Part shown: positions 49,678 to 63,400 of the stretch, one piece after another
Layout of the letters: each line of letters begins with the position of its first letter
How positions within the stretch are numbered: the stretch's first letter is position 1
Made by a program: the position numbers and the translations under genes
Source: Straminergon stramineum
Taxonomy: Eukaryota; Streptophyta; Bryopsida; Hypnales; Calliergonaceae
Reading direction: 5' to 3'
NCBI GenBank assembly: GCA_963920665.1
Contig: OY987271.1
Location: 9,303,350 to 9,367,349 of the forward strand
Length of the DNA stretch: 64,000 bases
Notes under the pieces: model-generated
What the model was told of the DNA's origin: nothing
Seen by the model: the letters and a program-made list of their open reading frames with translations, nothing else
Database searches by the model: none

Positions 49678-49715
49678 TTAAAAATGAATGTTCTTCCCAA
49701 AGATGAGATGACCTT

Positions 49716-50185
49716 CACTAGTAGAAAAAAATGACTCCCTTTCACTAGTCCCATATTCCAATGAGCCTTCTTTAGAGAGCAAAAATGTAGAGCTCCATTG
49801 CAAACTTTTACCATGAAGAAAACACAAGAGCAAATTCTTTAGTAGAGATGATAAATCTTGGAAATTTTCAAATTTGACTTCAAATCGAATGTCCAAACTA
49901 TATTGTAGAGTTCATATAATACAAAGTTAGTGGTACAAAATCAGGAGTAGATTTAGGATCTTACACCCATGTGTAGTAGTGGTAAGAGGAATCTTCCCCT
50001 TTGCTTGTGGAAAGCTCGTAGTACTATAACAAAATCTAACAAAAAAAAGGTATTTGGGCACCAAGTTATAGTAGGAGAGCTTGGTTCTATAGTCTCATCT
50101 AGGTTTTCAACTAGTACCCATTTACATTTGTGGAATGAGACTCTCCTATTGTAGCTTAGTGCCTCAAATTACATTTCTACTAGTG
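49716..50185. mobile_element. CACTA-type MITE, 470 bp
   Basis: The left end CACTAGTAGAAA and right end TTTCTACTAGTG are perfect inverses over 12 bp. Just inside are CACTAGTCCCATATTCC on the left and the partly inverted GGAATGAGACTCTCC on the right. The flanks (CTT, CAA) do not match. It begins 34 bp after the end of the family B element at 49677. It belongs to a different subfamily from the GACATC group, because it lacks that motif and has AATGACT near its left end. Confidence 0.75.
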
Positions 50186-52246
50186 CAAACATGCATTGGC
50201 TTGTGCAAAGTTTGATTCCTTGAATTTGTCCTTTATTCTTTTACCTTCAATGATGTTGAGGGAATCCATGTATATATTATAGAAAAGCTAGCTTTGACAA
50301 ATAAAAAATATTTTTCCACTTCTATTTATTAAAGAGAGCCTTTAGCCTTAGTGACTAATGCTATATTTTGAGGGGAGTTATAGAAGAGATGATGACATGA
50401 TGTGTTTGTTGGATGGTTTTTGAACTACGAGATATTGTTTATTAGTTTGATTAATGATCTATAAAATTATTTATGCAAGAGAAGTGAATAGAAATGAGAC
50501 ATTTGAAATAAATATTCTGATAATGTTAATAATTGTTAAATTTTTAAGTCAACATAATTTTGCATGTGTTTTGATATTTTTATCTTGCAAGGTGTCTTTG
50601 ATACATTTCTGTTACTTTTGTTTCATAGTTTGTAAAGGTGTATCTAGTAACATGATTTGGTTAATATTAAATGTTTGTTAATTTTTATGGATGGTTTATA
50701 GTTAGATAATAAGAAAAATTTAATAATGAAAAAAAAATATTACATAAAAATTATAAAAAATATCAAAATATTGGGACACTATCATGTTGAATTGTCAAAA
50801 CCATTGATGTAAATCTAAATGTATATTGGCTTTGAAAGATGTTTAGTATATCAAAACATTTGGTCCCTTTAATTTTGTAATATTTCAAAGGAAAACTATA
50901 TTAAGTCTCACAATTATGTCAAAATGGACTAGAGTGTACATTAATTGCACAAGAATGCACAAAGAGTATGTCTAAAAACTAGTAGTGGACTATAGCTTGC
51001 AACTATCCTTATTTAGTCCCATTCTCTTACTTTGATGATTGCTTATGTTTTATACGAAGAAAAGATTGGTACATAAAGACTGTAGAAGATGATTTATCAT
51101 TTTCATGATTTTAAGTAGTTGCTATGTACACAATAAAGCTATTATCATTGCTCTCGATTATAAAAAACAAGATCGTAGATTGTGACGACTTTAGTGCTCT
51201 GATTAGGCACCCATCTTGAAATAATTTGGATACTCATTGATTTCTATATTTTCTAATGCGCTTTTTGTACTAGATGCAAGTTAATACTCAAGGTGAGCTA
51301 GGATAGAAGCTCCTATAGCTATGTCACAAGTGCCATCTTTAACATGGTCCAAATAAGTTGCTTCTTTATTCCAAAGGTGGTGTTGGATAATCCTATATTA
51401 AAATTTCAATATTCAAATGCAACAAAGTGTTTATGCATATTGTATCTACATAGTGTTAGGAATGTTTGAAGTATGTTGATTTCAATGTTGCAAGATGAAA
51501 ATATTCCATCCCTTGGCATTATGATATGGTCTAAGGCTCAAAGCATCATATTCACAATCTTCAAACTAGGTAAGGTGTTTGACTAGAATGTGTTGCATTC
51601 ATCTAGTTGTCATTTTGTCAAAAAAATTAGTAAATATTCAAGATGAAGAAAATTTGAACATCTTGCATCAACCAAATCATGTAATTTTACGAATGTGTCT
51701 ATGTTGCTCATGATACATAATGATGAATGAAATGATACAACCATCAATATCAAGCTTTTAAATTTATGATGAAAAAGCCACTATCTATATTACTATTGCT
51801 TTTTTCTTTCTAAACTTGGATTTTGCCTAAGATGTGTCTTGCTACATAATCAAATTAATGGTGAAGACTTGGTAGATTTCTTATTTTCTTAGGTGGTGAG
51901 GTATAAACTTAGTCAAAGGATCACTTAAATTATTGAATTTTTTTGTAATTATCTTGAAGTTTATCCAAAGATTTGAATGTATCATGTTTTTTTATTCACT
52001 CTATAGTCAATAATATATAAACTTATAATTTTAGATGGGGAAAGAAACCATCATTTAGACTTTCATCATATAATAGGTGATGTGTTGTTTGCCAATGCAA
52101 TGTATGTATAGGCAACTAAAATATTTGAGTTTTGATGTTTGTTTAGAATAGGTGGCTTTAAAATGCGCATCCATGAAGCTCAACTTTGTGAAATACTTCA
52201 ATTTGTCAAAAGGCACCATATATTTCAAAAAATTTAGTTTTATATT
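50186..52246. other. AT-rich sequence, nothing recognised
   Basis: No long frame, no repeat partner. A short stretch near 51130 (reading HNKAIIIALDYK on plus) vaguely recalls a retroelement RNase H region but is too short and isolated to call. Confidence 0.35.
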
Positions 52247-53500
52247 CACTAAAAAAAGTGGTCACAAATGTGATTGTAGAAGAATGATTTCATGTCCAGA
52301 ATGACTAGAGAATGATTGTTGCTCTCTAATTGCACCAGCTCTGCTTGCAAATCAACGTCTGAGTCATTTTGTAGTTGAAAGTGCAACTTTGGAACAAGAC
52401 TTCTACGAGATGTAGTCTTCATCCTTAGTATTTCATCAACATTGTTGTTAACTAAGTGACGGGGCCACAATGGTTTTAGAATGTGGTGGTCTAGTCAACT
52501 GTAAAATGGCTTCTTGTCATATTTTGTGACTGATTGGCATTTTGGTGTCACTAGAAAATGACTTCAAGGAGCACTGTAGATGCTTGTTTGTAAGGACAAG
52601 CCGAAAGATGGTTGATGTGTTCACTTGTTCTTTTTTTACTTCTTGTACTCTATTAAGTAGAAAAAAAAAGGCAACAGATTATACGGCTTGTAGGGAGTTT
52701 GAGATGGATAGAACAATGCATCATGTGTGATTTTTTGCTTTTGATAATCTTTTTATATACTAATCTTGTTTACAATTTCTTTCCCTCTTCTAATCTCCAT
52801 TGTTCATGTATTTTTGTTCTTCTTTTCTTTAGCTTGCACGCTAATTTTTCCTTTGTTTTCTCTCTTCCTATTTTTTCCCTCTTTCTCATTTTCATATTTT
52901 TCCATTTTTTCCCTTTCCTATCGTCCTTCTCTTCTTTTACACCTAAATTTCTCTCTCTTTTTCATTTATTGTAAGTTTTTTTTTGCTTTACTTTTTTTCA
53001 TTTTTTCTTGTATTCTTCATTTCTTCAAATCTTTTGAAGTCTTTCCAATTTCTCTACTCTTTGTTTATCTTTTTTCTTGCTTTTTTAATACTCTAAATCC
53101 AACAAAAGGCTTCTTATGTCTTTTCCTTTGAAATCATGCATTACTACTTTGCTAGTGGCCTTTTCTCTTTGATGGTGTATACTATTATCTTCCTCTAGGT
53201 CCATTGTATGACATATTTAATCTCCTACTCCTATGCTAGCAATGACTTTTGAAAATTTGTATCATTGTCATTACACTACTTCTAAACACTTCATATGATT
53301 CACATTTGAATTACTAGGTGTTCCAATAAATATACACTAAGGTATTTAGATGGGGTTGGCAACAATCATTAAGACCTATTTTTCCCTAATGTGGATGACA
53401 ATGTTGCCTCTTCATTGCCACTATAGAATGACTTCCTACGACTACCGAATGACTACTCAAAAGTCGCGGACTACTATGCTTTTATTCAACTACTACTTCG
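52247..53500. repeat. Degraded CACTA-like ends with AATGACT motifs
   Basis: Starts resembling CACTA termini occur at 52247 (CACTAAAAAAAGTGG) and 52549 (CACTAGAAAATGACTTC). AATGACT-type motifs recur at about 52299, 52556, 53427 and 53449, as in the 59.4-59.8 kb cluster. Between them, 52760-53110 is a pyrimidine-rich tract whose apparent proteins are low complexity. No paired termini were resolved. Confidence 0.4.
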
Positions 53501-54299
53501 GTGCCTTATATGTTGTGATTCATTGAGTGATTTGCAGACATAATGTGCAACCATCATTACACTCTCTTTGCATGAAGTCAGGAGATCTAGGACAAATGCT
53601 TATGTCCATATTTTGGAGAAGTTGAATAGGTGACCCTAGTACTCTTCATGTGCCAATTGTCGATCTTTTTAAATCCCTTCAGCAAATTTGTCTATAACTT
53701 TTGATTTGAAGCTTGAAATCAAAAATGGATTTTTTGAGATGAAAGTGAGAGTGATTAGTTTGAAGTTTTTTGAAAAAATTAATCTATTATACATTTATGC
53801 CTAAATGAGGTTTGAAATATTACTTATAACACAATATTATTCTTGCATTTTACATATCCCATATGGTTTATCTCGCTTCCTGTGAGCCCCCTATTCGTCA
53901 TAAGGGACTCACTTTTTTTTTTTTTTTTTTGAGTTTTGCAATTTTGAGTGTAGTTTTATATACAAAAAGCTTCAAAAGATTGTAGAACCAAAATAGTTAT
54001 GTTACATACCAATGTGACAATTGGTCTAAAAAATAGCGTATTATAGCTAGAATACCCCAAATTGCCACTTGTATATAGGTTAGGACCCAACTAATTGTGA
54101 TGAATTAGAGAATTATGTGTTATTGACAAAATAGGCTCAAACTTTGTATGCAAGAGACATATCTAGGCTAAAATTGGTTGGAGGAACCCCAATGAGGTAT
54201 TCAGGTCGATTCACAAGAATAAGTTCTAATTTCCCTATTTCATCGATGAAAAAGTAAAACTCCAATTGTTGGCTTGTAAAAGTTAATTACAACAAGATG
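53501..54299. other. Unassigned AT-rich sequence
   Basis: Contains a T run of about 19 bases near 53911. No gene or paired repeat was recognised before the giant inverted repeat begins. Confidence 0.35.
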
Positions 54300-57200
54300 G
54301 GACCATAGAAGAATTCATGGCCAAGAATAATGAACTTGAGTGAAAAACATGCCAGGGACTCAATGAAGAACTTAGTTTGTGAAGATTCCCTCCGATATGA
54401 AAGATTCCCTATGTACCGACATTTAAACAAGAGGGTAAATTTTTTTTTCCTCCTAGTCCAATGTTTAGAGTAAGAATATGAGCCTACACATGTCTTGTGG
54501 AATTCTATGAGAGGTTCCACGAAATTTTCGGAATTTTTTGATAGTTAGAAGATGTTCTTCCAGATAGTCAATTGCCCAAACCTACAACAAGAAATTCTTA
54601 GAAATTACCCAAGTGGTGTTAAAATCTCACTAAAAAACAAAATAGATTCTTTTATGTTAATAAAACTCCTTGACAAGTTTCAAGACATTTTGATAGTCAA
54701 AAGTACCCGAACTTGCGAGATTCCTTGACAAATAGTATAATTTAAAGATTACGACAAAGTTGACCAATGGAGCAGGAGTACATGGAGGTGGAATGAGGTC
54801 AAAGATAGGTCTTTTCTTACTCCCCCATATCTACTCAAGAGCCTAGGACAATTATTTTTTCTAAAAAAGTCAAACTTCAAAAGTGTTTTTTTTACCCGAT
54901 TTTGGCATTAAGGTGGCACTAGGTTTCATCGAGATTTTACAGTTAGGACAAGGGGTGGATGGTGAATGGCGACTTAAAATGGCCTTCTGAAGCCAATAGT
55001 GAAATTCGTTTGTGATTTGGAGTTGATCTCTAAAAGTTAAGTTTTCAGACCGGTGTAGAAAGTGAAAATCCTAGAAGATGAGGATGAAAATCCAATGTGA
55101 TAGGGTTAACTTAGGATGAATGAGAGGAGGTGGGTGCTTGGGAAAGAGTATAAAAGGGCACCCCTTCTCCTCTCAAACCATCCCCAATTGTTGTATTTGG
55201 GTCCATTGGGTCCAATTTATGTTTGAAAGTTTGACATTTTAAGTCAAAACTTTGAATGGTGTTTTTTTTGGTACTTTTGGCCCATTTTTTTTTTTGAGTT
55301 TTTGAGTTTTTGAGTTCTTGGGGGTCCCTTGCACCTTCAATCCTTCAAATTAACCCCTAACGGTTTTTGACTATGTTTTCACTAAAAACGCTCCAAAACT
55401 GTCATCTCCAATACAAGTACCAAATTTTAGAAAAAATAAAATTTTGGACAAATGTAACCGTAGGATCTTGTAGTAATCTGGTTTCGGAAGATGTGGAAAA
55501 AATTTCAGAAATTTCCACCTTTTGGATTGCAAGATATTAGAATTTGAAGTGACAAAAAGCCATTTTTTGGCCCTGCAAAAATCCGGGCAGATGCACTCCA
55601 CAAGGTCAAATCATTATGAAAAAATGTCCAAAATGGTTGTAACTCTTTGGATTCATTCTTCAAGTCATGTTGGCTACATGCTTGAAAATTTTTGGATCAT
55701 TTGGAATTGTACAACATATAGGAAAAAAATAGTAAGTTGAAAGAAGTAGAGAATGATTCAAAATACTAAAGTGTTAATAATTTATTTATGGAATTGAAAA
55801 ATGACAATCCCAATGGTTGTAATGTTGTAATAAACAATCTAAACCTCAATTTTTTATTTTTTTCCAAAAATATTAAAAATTGAGTGAAATAAAGGTCTTC
55901 AAAGTTTATTTGAGAGTAGAGATTCCATTACTACCCACAAACTACCCACAACTAAAACTCTTCATAACTTTCGTCTCACAAATCAAAATGGAATGATTCA
56001 AATCTTTTCATGTATATATAAATGTAGAAAATCAATTTCAAATTTTTATTTTAAAAAAAAGTGATTTTTCAAGAAGTTTTTTTTGCTGCCCGGGCTGCCC
56101 GCCGAGCAATGAAAACAACATATTATACAATAACTTTTTAACCATGTATTCAAAAGTTATGAAAATTTTTGGGTCTTCAAGCTACTCCTTGGAAAAATAT
56201 TGTCTGAAAATTTCAAAGAAAAAAAAATCAAAATTCCATCCGTAGTGAGCTGCCCGAAATTGCTATGTTGCCAAAAAACACCATTTGGTCCTTTAGGGGT
56301 TAACCATCTTGGGTACTTTGGAGCTTTGAGAGTTCATTCCTATTAGCTTTCGAGAGGTTGTGGTGTTGAGTTATCCTTTGAATGGGTCTTTTGGACTCTC
56401 TCCTTGTCCTTATCCTAACCCTAGAATAACCCCCATATGTCTTGGTGATGCCATTTTGGAGGGCCTTTATTTGAATGTTGACACTATACTAACCAAAATG
56501 TCACTAACCCTTGGCCTCTAAGTGTTTTTTTGCCCCTTGCAATTAGCTTAGTGGCCTACGAGTTGAACCCAAGTATAAGTAAGGCTTGGCGGATCCCTCT
56601 AAGATGGTGAAGCTTTGAACCCCTTAAGGTCAAAGAGTCCTAGTTGTATATTAAGAGTCAAAATCACAACAAAGCTTCGAACTCTTTGATGTGTGTTAAG
56701 AGTGAAAACCATGGTGAAGCTTTGAGCCATCTTCGGGTGAAAAGGTCCTAGTTGTGTGTTAAGGCTACCTTAGGCGAAACCTTAAACTTCTGTGGTTTCC
56801 ATGTCCAATGTTTAGTTTCTAAAACACACTTGGGAATGACCAAAGTTTAGCCCTCAAAAGTAAGAAGTAGAGTTTGTAGTTGAACTTGAGAAATGAACAG
56901 CAAGGGGACTAGGGAACACTCTTTAGTTGCTTGTGTCTAGTGAGATATATCATTAACACCTAGATGCAACCCCCATAGTCTCAAAAGCTCTTACAAGCAT
57001 TAATAAAAAATTAGTAATAGACGAGGAAAAAAGGGGGGTCTAGATCAATACTCCAGCCCTAGCCTCCAGCGCCTTAGCCCCCCTACCTCTAATACCTTCC
57101 ATATAGCTAGGGCAGGCCAAGTACCAATAGGATAGGATGGGTCCCGTGCGTTGGCTAAGTCCTATTGGGTAGGCCGGTTTCCATTGGTGGTCGAGTTCTG

Positions 57201-58880
57201 ATTGGATGGCCAGTTTTGTCAAGGTTCAGCAAAGAGAACCAGAGTCTAGCAAGGGAGTGTGTAAAAAATTAGAAAGTCAAGGGAGTGGGGAAAGTAGGGG
57301 GAGTTTGGAAGGAAGAAGAAAACAAACAAACAAAATAAAAGAAAGATCAAACTCAACTTTCTTCTAACCAAGCATTGGGGTGGGGAAGCCAACTCCCCGT
57401 CTCCCAGAAAACAAGCAAAGGGAGAGGAAAGGGGACAAGTATGTAGAAACTTCATCCAAATAGGAAGAGGAAGTGAAGGTAGAAGTAGTAGGAAGAATGG
57501 AGAAGTGACAAGGAGAGGAGGACTACGTGATGTTAGATAGAAGGAAGTTAAGGGAGATAAGATAGAGGGAGAATCTCCCTACCTTGTTTTGACCATCAGA
57601 TTAAAAATAGATGATTATTGAGATGCTAGATGTAAGAGGTAGTTCAAGGCGTAAGAACAATGATGTAACCTTAATTTTGCCTAGAAATGTGAAACAAGAG
57701 TAGTTGGGCCACTTCAAGGATGTAAGAGGAATAGGGCAGAAAGAAAAGGAGACAAGGAAGGAGAAAGAAGGAAGGGTAGGATTGGTAGAAGTAGAAAGAT
57801 CTATCATTGTATTAACTCACCACTTAATCAAAACGGTGATCAATTGCATCATCTCACAGGAATTCATGGCGAAGGAAGAAGTAGCCTTGGGAGGCATGAT
57901 CAATGACATTAGTTTTGAGGTATGAAGCCAAAAAATCTTCCTTACCCCTCCCAAACCACCTAATTAGTAAACACTAACTTTGGCTAAGGCCTAGCCCAAG
58001 TCAGACCCCTAGGGTCGAAAATCAGGTCATTTTGGAGAGGGAGTCTAGAGCTCTCTAAAAACATAAGACAATTGGAAATTGGAGTTAGAACGAGAAAGTT
58101 ATTGACAGATGAAGTTTACAAGCTAAATTGGATGAAGATTAGTTATACATAAAACATTGGGACTAATTGAGAGTATTAGGAAGAGGTTACTAATTAGTGT
58201 TCATAAGTGAAAGAAAAAATCAATTCGAGATTGTAGATTAGAAGAAACTAGTGGATGAAGTTTTGAATACCAATTAGCAATCAAACTTCATCCATCAAGA
58301 ACTTTAAGTAGGAGAGTCCCATTAGCAAGTGTCTTACCAATATAGAAATCTAGAATTAGTGTCTACAAGAAGAAAATATGAAACTACTAAAATAGTAGAC
58401 TCACAAAAGTTGAATTGAAACTAGAACATCAAGGAAGCCTAATAAGAAGCTTAGAGGGTCAATTAGAATAAGAAAGTTAGGACCATATGCTTGTAGATCA
58501 AGTTCAGTGGAACTCATAGGACCCCCTCACTTATGGAAAGACCAAAAATTCAAGAAGATAAAGAAGGATGAAGTTTAGTTTAGATTTGGATGAAATGTTC
58601 ATAGAAGTGTCCAATTAAAGCCAAACTCCCGAGTTAGGTAGAACCAAGAATCTTAAGCACCTCCATGAAATTTCAAGTTATTTTGAATTAGGAAACTAGA
58701 CTTAATTTTAGATGAAGTTTGATGAGTAGTCAAACTTCATCCGCCCATAACTTTGGCTAAGAGGGTCGGATTGGGATGAAATTTACATTTTTAGAGATAA
58801 ATCATCTATAAGTTGGTGGGGTTAGTTCCTTGCTAACTAGTCCTTCACCCAAAACCACAATGGCCTACTTCATTCGGCTA
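54300..58880 (+). repeat. Left arm of giant inverted repeat IR3 (family F)
   Basis: Blocks pair, in reverse order, with the right arm: 54800-54850 with 63650-63710, 55130-55330 with 63165-63370, 56420-56520 with 62940-63040, 56580-56780 with 62690-62860, 57370-57400 with 61960-61985, 57860-57930 with 61460-61530, and 58730-58770 with 60600-60645. Excluding the inserted family B element, the arm is about 3.6 kb. It ends outward in the same block as 12420-13440 and 18640-19170. The frames in it (for example 57604-57925) are not kept in the other arm, so I call no gene. Confidence 0.8.
55354..56299 (+). mobile_element. Family B TTAA element inserted in the IR3 left arm
   Basis: The ends are CCCCTAACGG and GGTCCTTTAGGGG; TTAA at 55350-55353 and 56300-56303. 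Length 946 bp. The right arm (inverse strand near 63155) has the empty site: CTTCATATTGACCATCT there against CTTCAAATTAA, element, TTAACCATCT here. They align without a gap with one TTAA. Very similar to the copy at 10017 in opposite orientation. Confidence 0.95.
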
Positions 58881-60474
58881 GTTACTTAGTTTTGCATTCA
58901 AAGTTGTATTTTGTCGTATTTCCGCACATCTGGGTACACTTAGGCAATTAGAGGAAAATATCCATTTATTTGAAGGAAAAATGGACCTCGCTTATACAGC
59001 CAAAAGTGGAGGCTGTTTTGTTAAAATCTAAGAACTTGGTTGTACTCACACTTCCTACCACAAAACCACCCACTATATAAAAGACATGTCATTTCATCTC
59101 TTTATACTTAAGCACTAAGTGACTTTAGAAGCCATGCAACATACTTGCCAAATATGATGTATGGTTTACTATATATGATGTATTGTATATGGTGTACTAT
59201 GTATAATGTATGATGAATTGTATATGACATATTGTGTATGGTGTATTGCTATGAAATTTTGAATATGTGACTACAGAATGCCTACTTGTTGTGCAATTGT
59301 CATTACACTTCCTTTTGCATATATTAATGCAACTTGAAAATGAAAAGAAAATGATTTTCCTTGTGTTTGAGTAGTGGCCTAATTCCAAAATCCAAATCAC
59401 CTCAGAATGACTATGAAATGAGTTGCCATGTGGCAGGCCATTTGAATGGTGCTAAGACTTCGACACAACTTCTAAATGATTACATAATGACTTCCAAAGT
59501 GGTTGTCTACGTTAGATGAGTAATGGTTTGTTGTAACTTCAAAATGACTTGCAAATGACTAGCCATGTGGATGTCCATGTGGGACAAAAAAAGGAAGCAT
59601 TTTCCACATGGCAACATAGTAGCCATTTCCTTAAGCCAAAATTTCTTTATCAATTCAATGATAACTATCTCTCATCCATTTATACATCCAAAGTACAATC
59701 TATTGGTGATAATAAACTAAGAAGTCATTTACAAAATGACTTGTCCACAATGTCTTTAGGGCCCATGAGTCATTTTGTAGTCAAATGTATCTAGAATGAC
59801 TACTATGAAGTCATTTATATGGTCATTTTTTTTGTAGTGATTCTCCTCTACTTTGAAAATATTTTAATACATTTACAATGTCTTTCTACATATCTACACT
59901 TTGTTCAATCTTCTACAAAGTGTACTCTTGTTGAATATCTTTATGCAATTTGCTCCAGACATGTTGGAAAAATTGTTTGACCTAGTGTTCAAGTTAATGA
60001 CCTTGAAGATAAATACATTTTCACCATTGTCACTAGTTACAAAAAGAATTATATACATTACCTCAAAGACTAATTCCTATTGGTTTGTGTCATAGATGGT
60101 CTCATGGTCCAAACAAACATGAATGAACATGTAAAATTCTTTTTGCAATTTTATTTTAGCAATGAAATATACATATGGGCACCTATTCAACTAGTACATG
60201 TAACAATGACTTCCATCAACAAAGATGGCAAGCTACTAGAAAAAGTTTAGTAATATAACTTTTAGAATAAACCAACCATCTAAATTCAAAATCAAATCCT
60301 CCCTCCTTGAGTGACTATGAGAGCCAATTTACTCACCCTTAGTAAATTGCGAGTACAACTAGGTTCTAAGGTTTGGGTGTCTAAGCGTGGTCCATTGTGA
60401 CTTCTAAACAATGGATATTTTCTAAGTGCCTATATGTGCCAAAAGGTGTAAAAATCACTCATTCTATGTCCAAT
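58881..60474. other. Centre of IR3 with a CACTA-like insertion
   Basis: This is unpaired sequence between the arms. A CACTA-like right terminus (ending TTTTTTTTGTAGTG) lies at about 59838, and AATGACT-type motifs recur at 59404-59815. A possible left end CACTAAGTGACTTT is near 59113. A repeat built on TATGGTGTATTG occupies 59155-59250 and resembles 35830-35960. No transposase frame is present. Confidence 0.45.
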
Positions 60475-63400
60475 GTTAGTGGTTGGCCGATAGGATGAGG
60501 CCACTATGGTTTTCGGTGTAGCTCATGTCATGGAGGATCTAAACCCAAAAACTTCTAGATAATTTCTTTCCCTTTCTAAAAACATAAAATTCGACTCTAT
60601 TTGACTCTCCTAGCCAAAGTTATGGGCGGATGAAGTTTGACCACTTCTTGGTTCATCAAACTTCATCCACAATTTCAGTCTAGTTCCCTAATTCAAAATG
60701 ACTTGAAATTTCTCTTATTTGTTTAGAAGACTTGTCTCTACCTAATTTTGTAGTTTGGTCATAATTGAAAACTTCCATGAATTTTTCATCCAAACCTACA
60801 CTAAACTTCATCCTTCTTTATCTTCTAGGATTTTTGGATTTCTTCCTAAATGAGGGGTCCTATGAGCTCTACTTAACTTCCCTTACCACCCTATAGTCAT
60901 ATCTTCCTTACTTGACTTCAACCTTCTAAGTTTGTTGGTCTTCCTTAGTGTTCAGGTTTAGGGTTACCTTCCACCTATGTACTATTTTTAATAACTTTAT
61001 ATTTTTTTCCCTGTAGCCCCTAACTTTAGCTTTTTGGATTGTTAAGACAATTGCTATTCCAACATCCGTGCTAAAAGTTCTTGATGGATGAAGTTTGACC
61101 GCTAGTCAGCGCTTAAAATTTCATCTGCTAGTTCCTTCTAATCTACAATTCGGAATTCACTTTTTCTTCCATCCCTGGACCCTAATTAAATAGCTTCTCC
61201 CTATTTCTCTCAATTTGTCACCACATTTTATGTCTAACTATTTTTCATCTAAATTAAGTCCTGACCTTCATTTAGTGATAACTTCCTTGTTTTTACTCCG
61301 ATTTGTGTGTGCTTTAGGTTTTCGGAAAGCTACAATCCTCCTCTCTAGGGTTCTAACTTCAAAAATGACCTGACCTCTAGCCTTAGGGGTCTGACTTAGG
61401 GATGGACCTAAGTCAAAGTTAGTGATTGCTAATTAGGTCAATTGGAAAGGCTAATGAAGGTGGGGTTTCATACCTTGGAGCTAATGTCATTGACCTTGCC
61501 TTCCAAGAGTTCTCCCTCCTTTGCCATGAACTCCCTTGATACAATGCAATGGACCACCGTTTTAATAATATAGTGAGTTTAGACAATGGTTGTTTTTTCT
61601 CTTTGGTCCACTCTTTCTTTCTTTGTTCTTTCTCCCTTTTCTTTCCTCCCTATTCCTCTTGCGTCCTAATGGTGGCCCAACTACCCTCATTTCTATTTAC
61701 AAGACTAATTAAGGATGTGTCATCAAATCTTACAAGGTTGAACTATCTCTTATGTCCTATGTTTTACATCTAACCTCGCGATAATCACCAAGTTTCCATC
61801 CAATGATCACGACAAAGTGGGGGGATTCCCCTTCTATCTTATCTCCCTCACCTTCCTCCCTCTAAGTATTCTTCTCTCCCTTATCACCTCTCCATTCTTT
61901 TCACTCTCTCTACCTTTACTCCCTCCTCCTTGTTTGTCTTCTTGGATTTGGAGTATTTTGTGGTAGACGGGGAGTTGGCTTCCCCATTCTAATGTTGTCT
62001 TCAAGCAAAGGTTAAGTCTTGTTGTATTTTTCCCGTTTTGTTTTTGTATTTGCCCCCTTGGACCTCCTATATAGCTAGATCCCCCCTCTTTCCTATGATT
62101 ATTGATCCTTCCCTACCCCAACAATTACTAATCCTTCCTTAGCCCTTGTAGTTATTAAACCTTCCCTTCTCCAGCAGTTGTTGATCCCTCCCCACCCTAT
62201 AATTATTGAATCCTCCTAGCCCAAATAGCTGTTGATCCCTCCCCAACCCAACAATTACTGAACCCCTCTTTTTCCTCGACAAATATTGAACTTCTCTCCC
62301 TATGTGATTATTGAACCCCTCCCTGCCTTGCAATTATGGAACCCTCCCAATCCGGTAGTTACTAAACCCCTCCCTCCTCAGCAATTACTAAACCCCTCCT
62401 TGGCCTTTCCAATGCCCAGCCTCTTTTTGGAGCCCGATACCCAACCCTAGGGGGCTGATTTGAGAATATTGGATATTTTTCTTTCTATAGTTGATTTCGT
62501 GCTAAGACTCTAAGGAGTAAGAGAGGGAACTATATCTAAAGGTTAATGGTTTGTGTGGCTATGTGCGAGTGATCAAAGGGGTTTATTCTTCTTTTAACCA
62601 ATCACCTCTAATGCTTATCTTGACTTCTACTTCTTATTTTTTGGGGACTAAACTTTGTTTATTTGCAAACATGTTTTGGAAACTAAACTTTGTGCGTGAA
62701 AACCACAGGGGTTTAAGGCTTATCCATGAAGCACTTTTTAACATACAACTAAGGCCCTTGACCTTTGAGGGTTTTAAAGCTTCGTTGTGGTTTCTACTTT
62801 TAACACACAACTAAGATCCTTTGCCCCTTGGGGGGCTCAAAGCTTTGCCATGAAAATAGACCCACCAACCTTCACATGCTCTTGGCTCACTTCTATGGAC
62901 TACCACATTAGTATTGAGAGACAAAGAACACTTAAAAGCCAAGGGTTAGTGATACAAGATTAGCACAATGACAAACTTGATCTAAAGGCCCCCAAAGTGG
63001 CATAGCCAAATGATATGGGGGGTTGCTCTAGGGTTGGTACATGGACAAGACACAAGGGGGGACCAAGGAACCCTTCAAAAGATATACGAAAACCACAATT
63101 TCTCAACAACTAGATAGAAATAAATTCTTAAGCCTCTAAGGACTTGAGATGGTCAATATGAAGAACTCAAGATGCAAGGGACCCACAAAGACCTAAACAA
63201 GCTTGAAAGAGAACAAAAACGAGCCAAAAGTACACTAATAAACACCATTCAAAGTCTTGACTTGAAATGCCCAAATTCCAACATAAAGTTGACCCAATGG
63301 ATCTAAATACAATAAATGGGGGTGAGTTGAGAGGAGAAGAGGTGCCCTTTTATACTCTTTTCTAGGCACCCACCTCCTCCCATTCATTTAAGGTAACCCT

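Noticed and set aside
51100..51200. A copia-type retroelement RNase H fragment
   Set aside because: Only about 12 residues vaguely fit, with no neighbouring reverse transcriptase or long terminal repeats.
52766..53131. A membrane protein rich in Phe, Leu and Ser
   Set aside because: It is a pyrimidine-rich low-complexity tract. Overlapping frames look equally hydrophobic.
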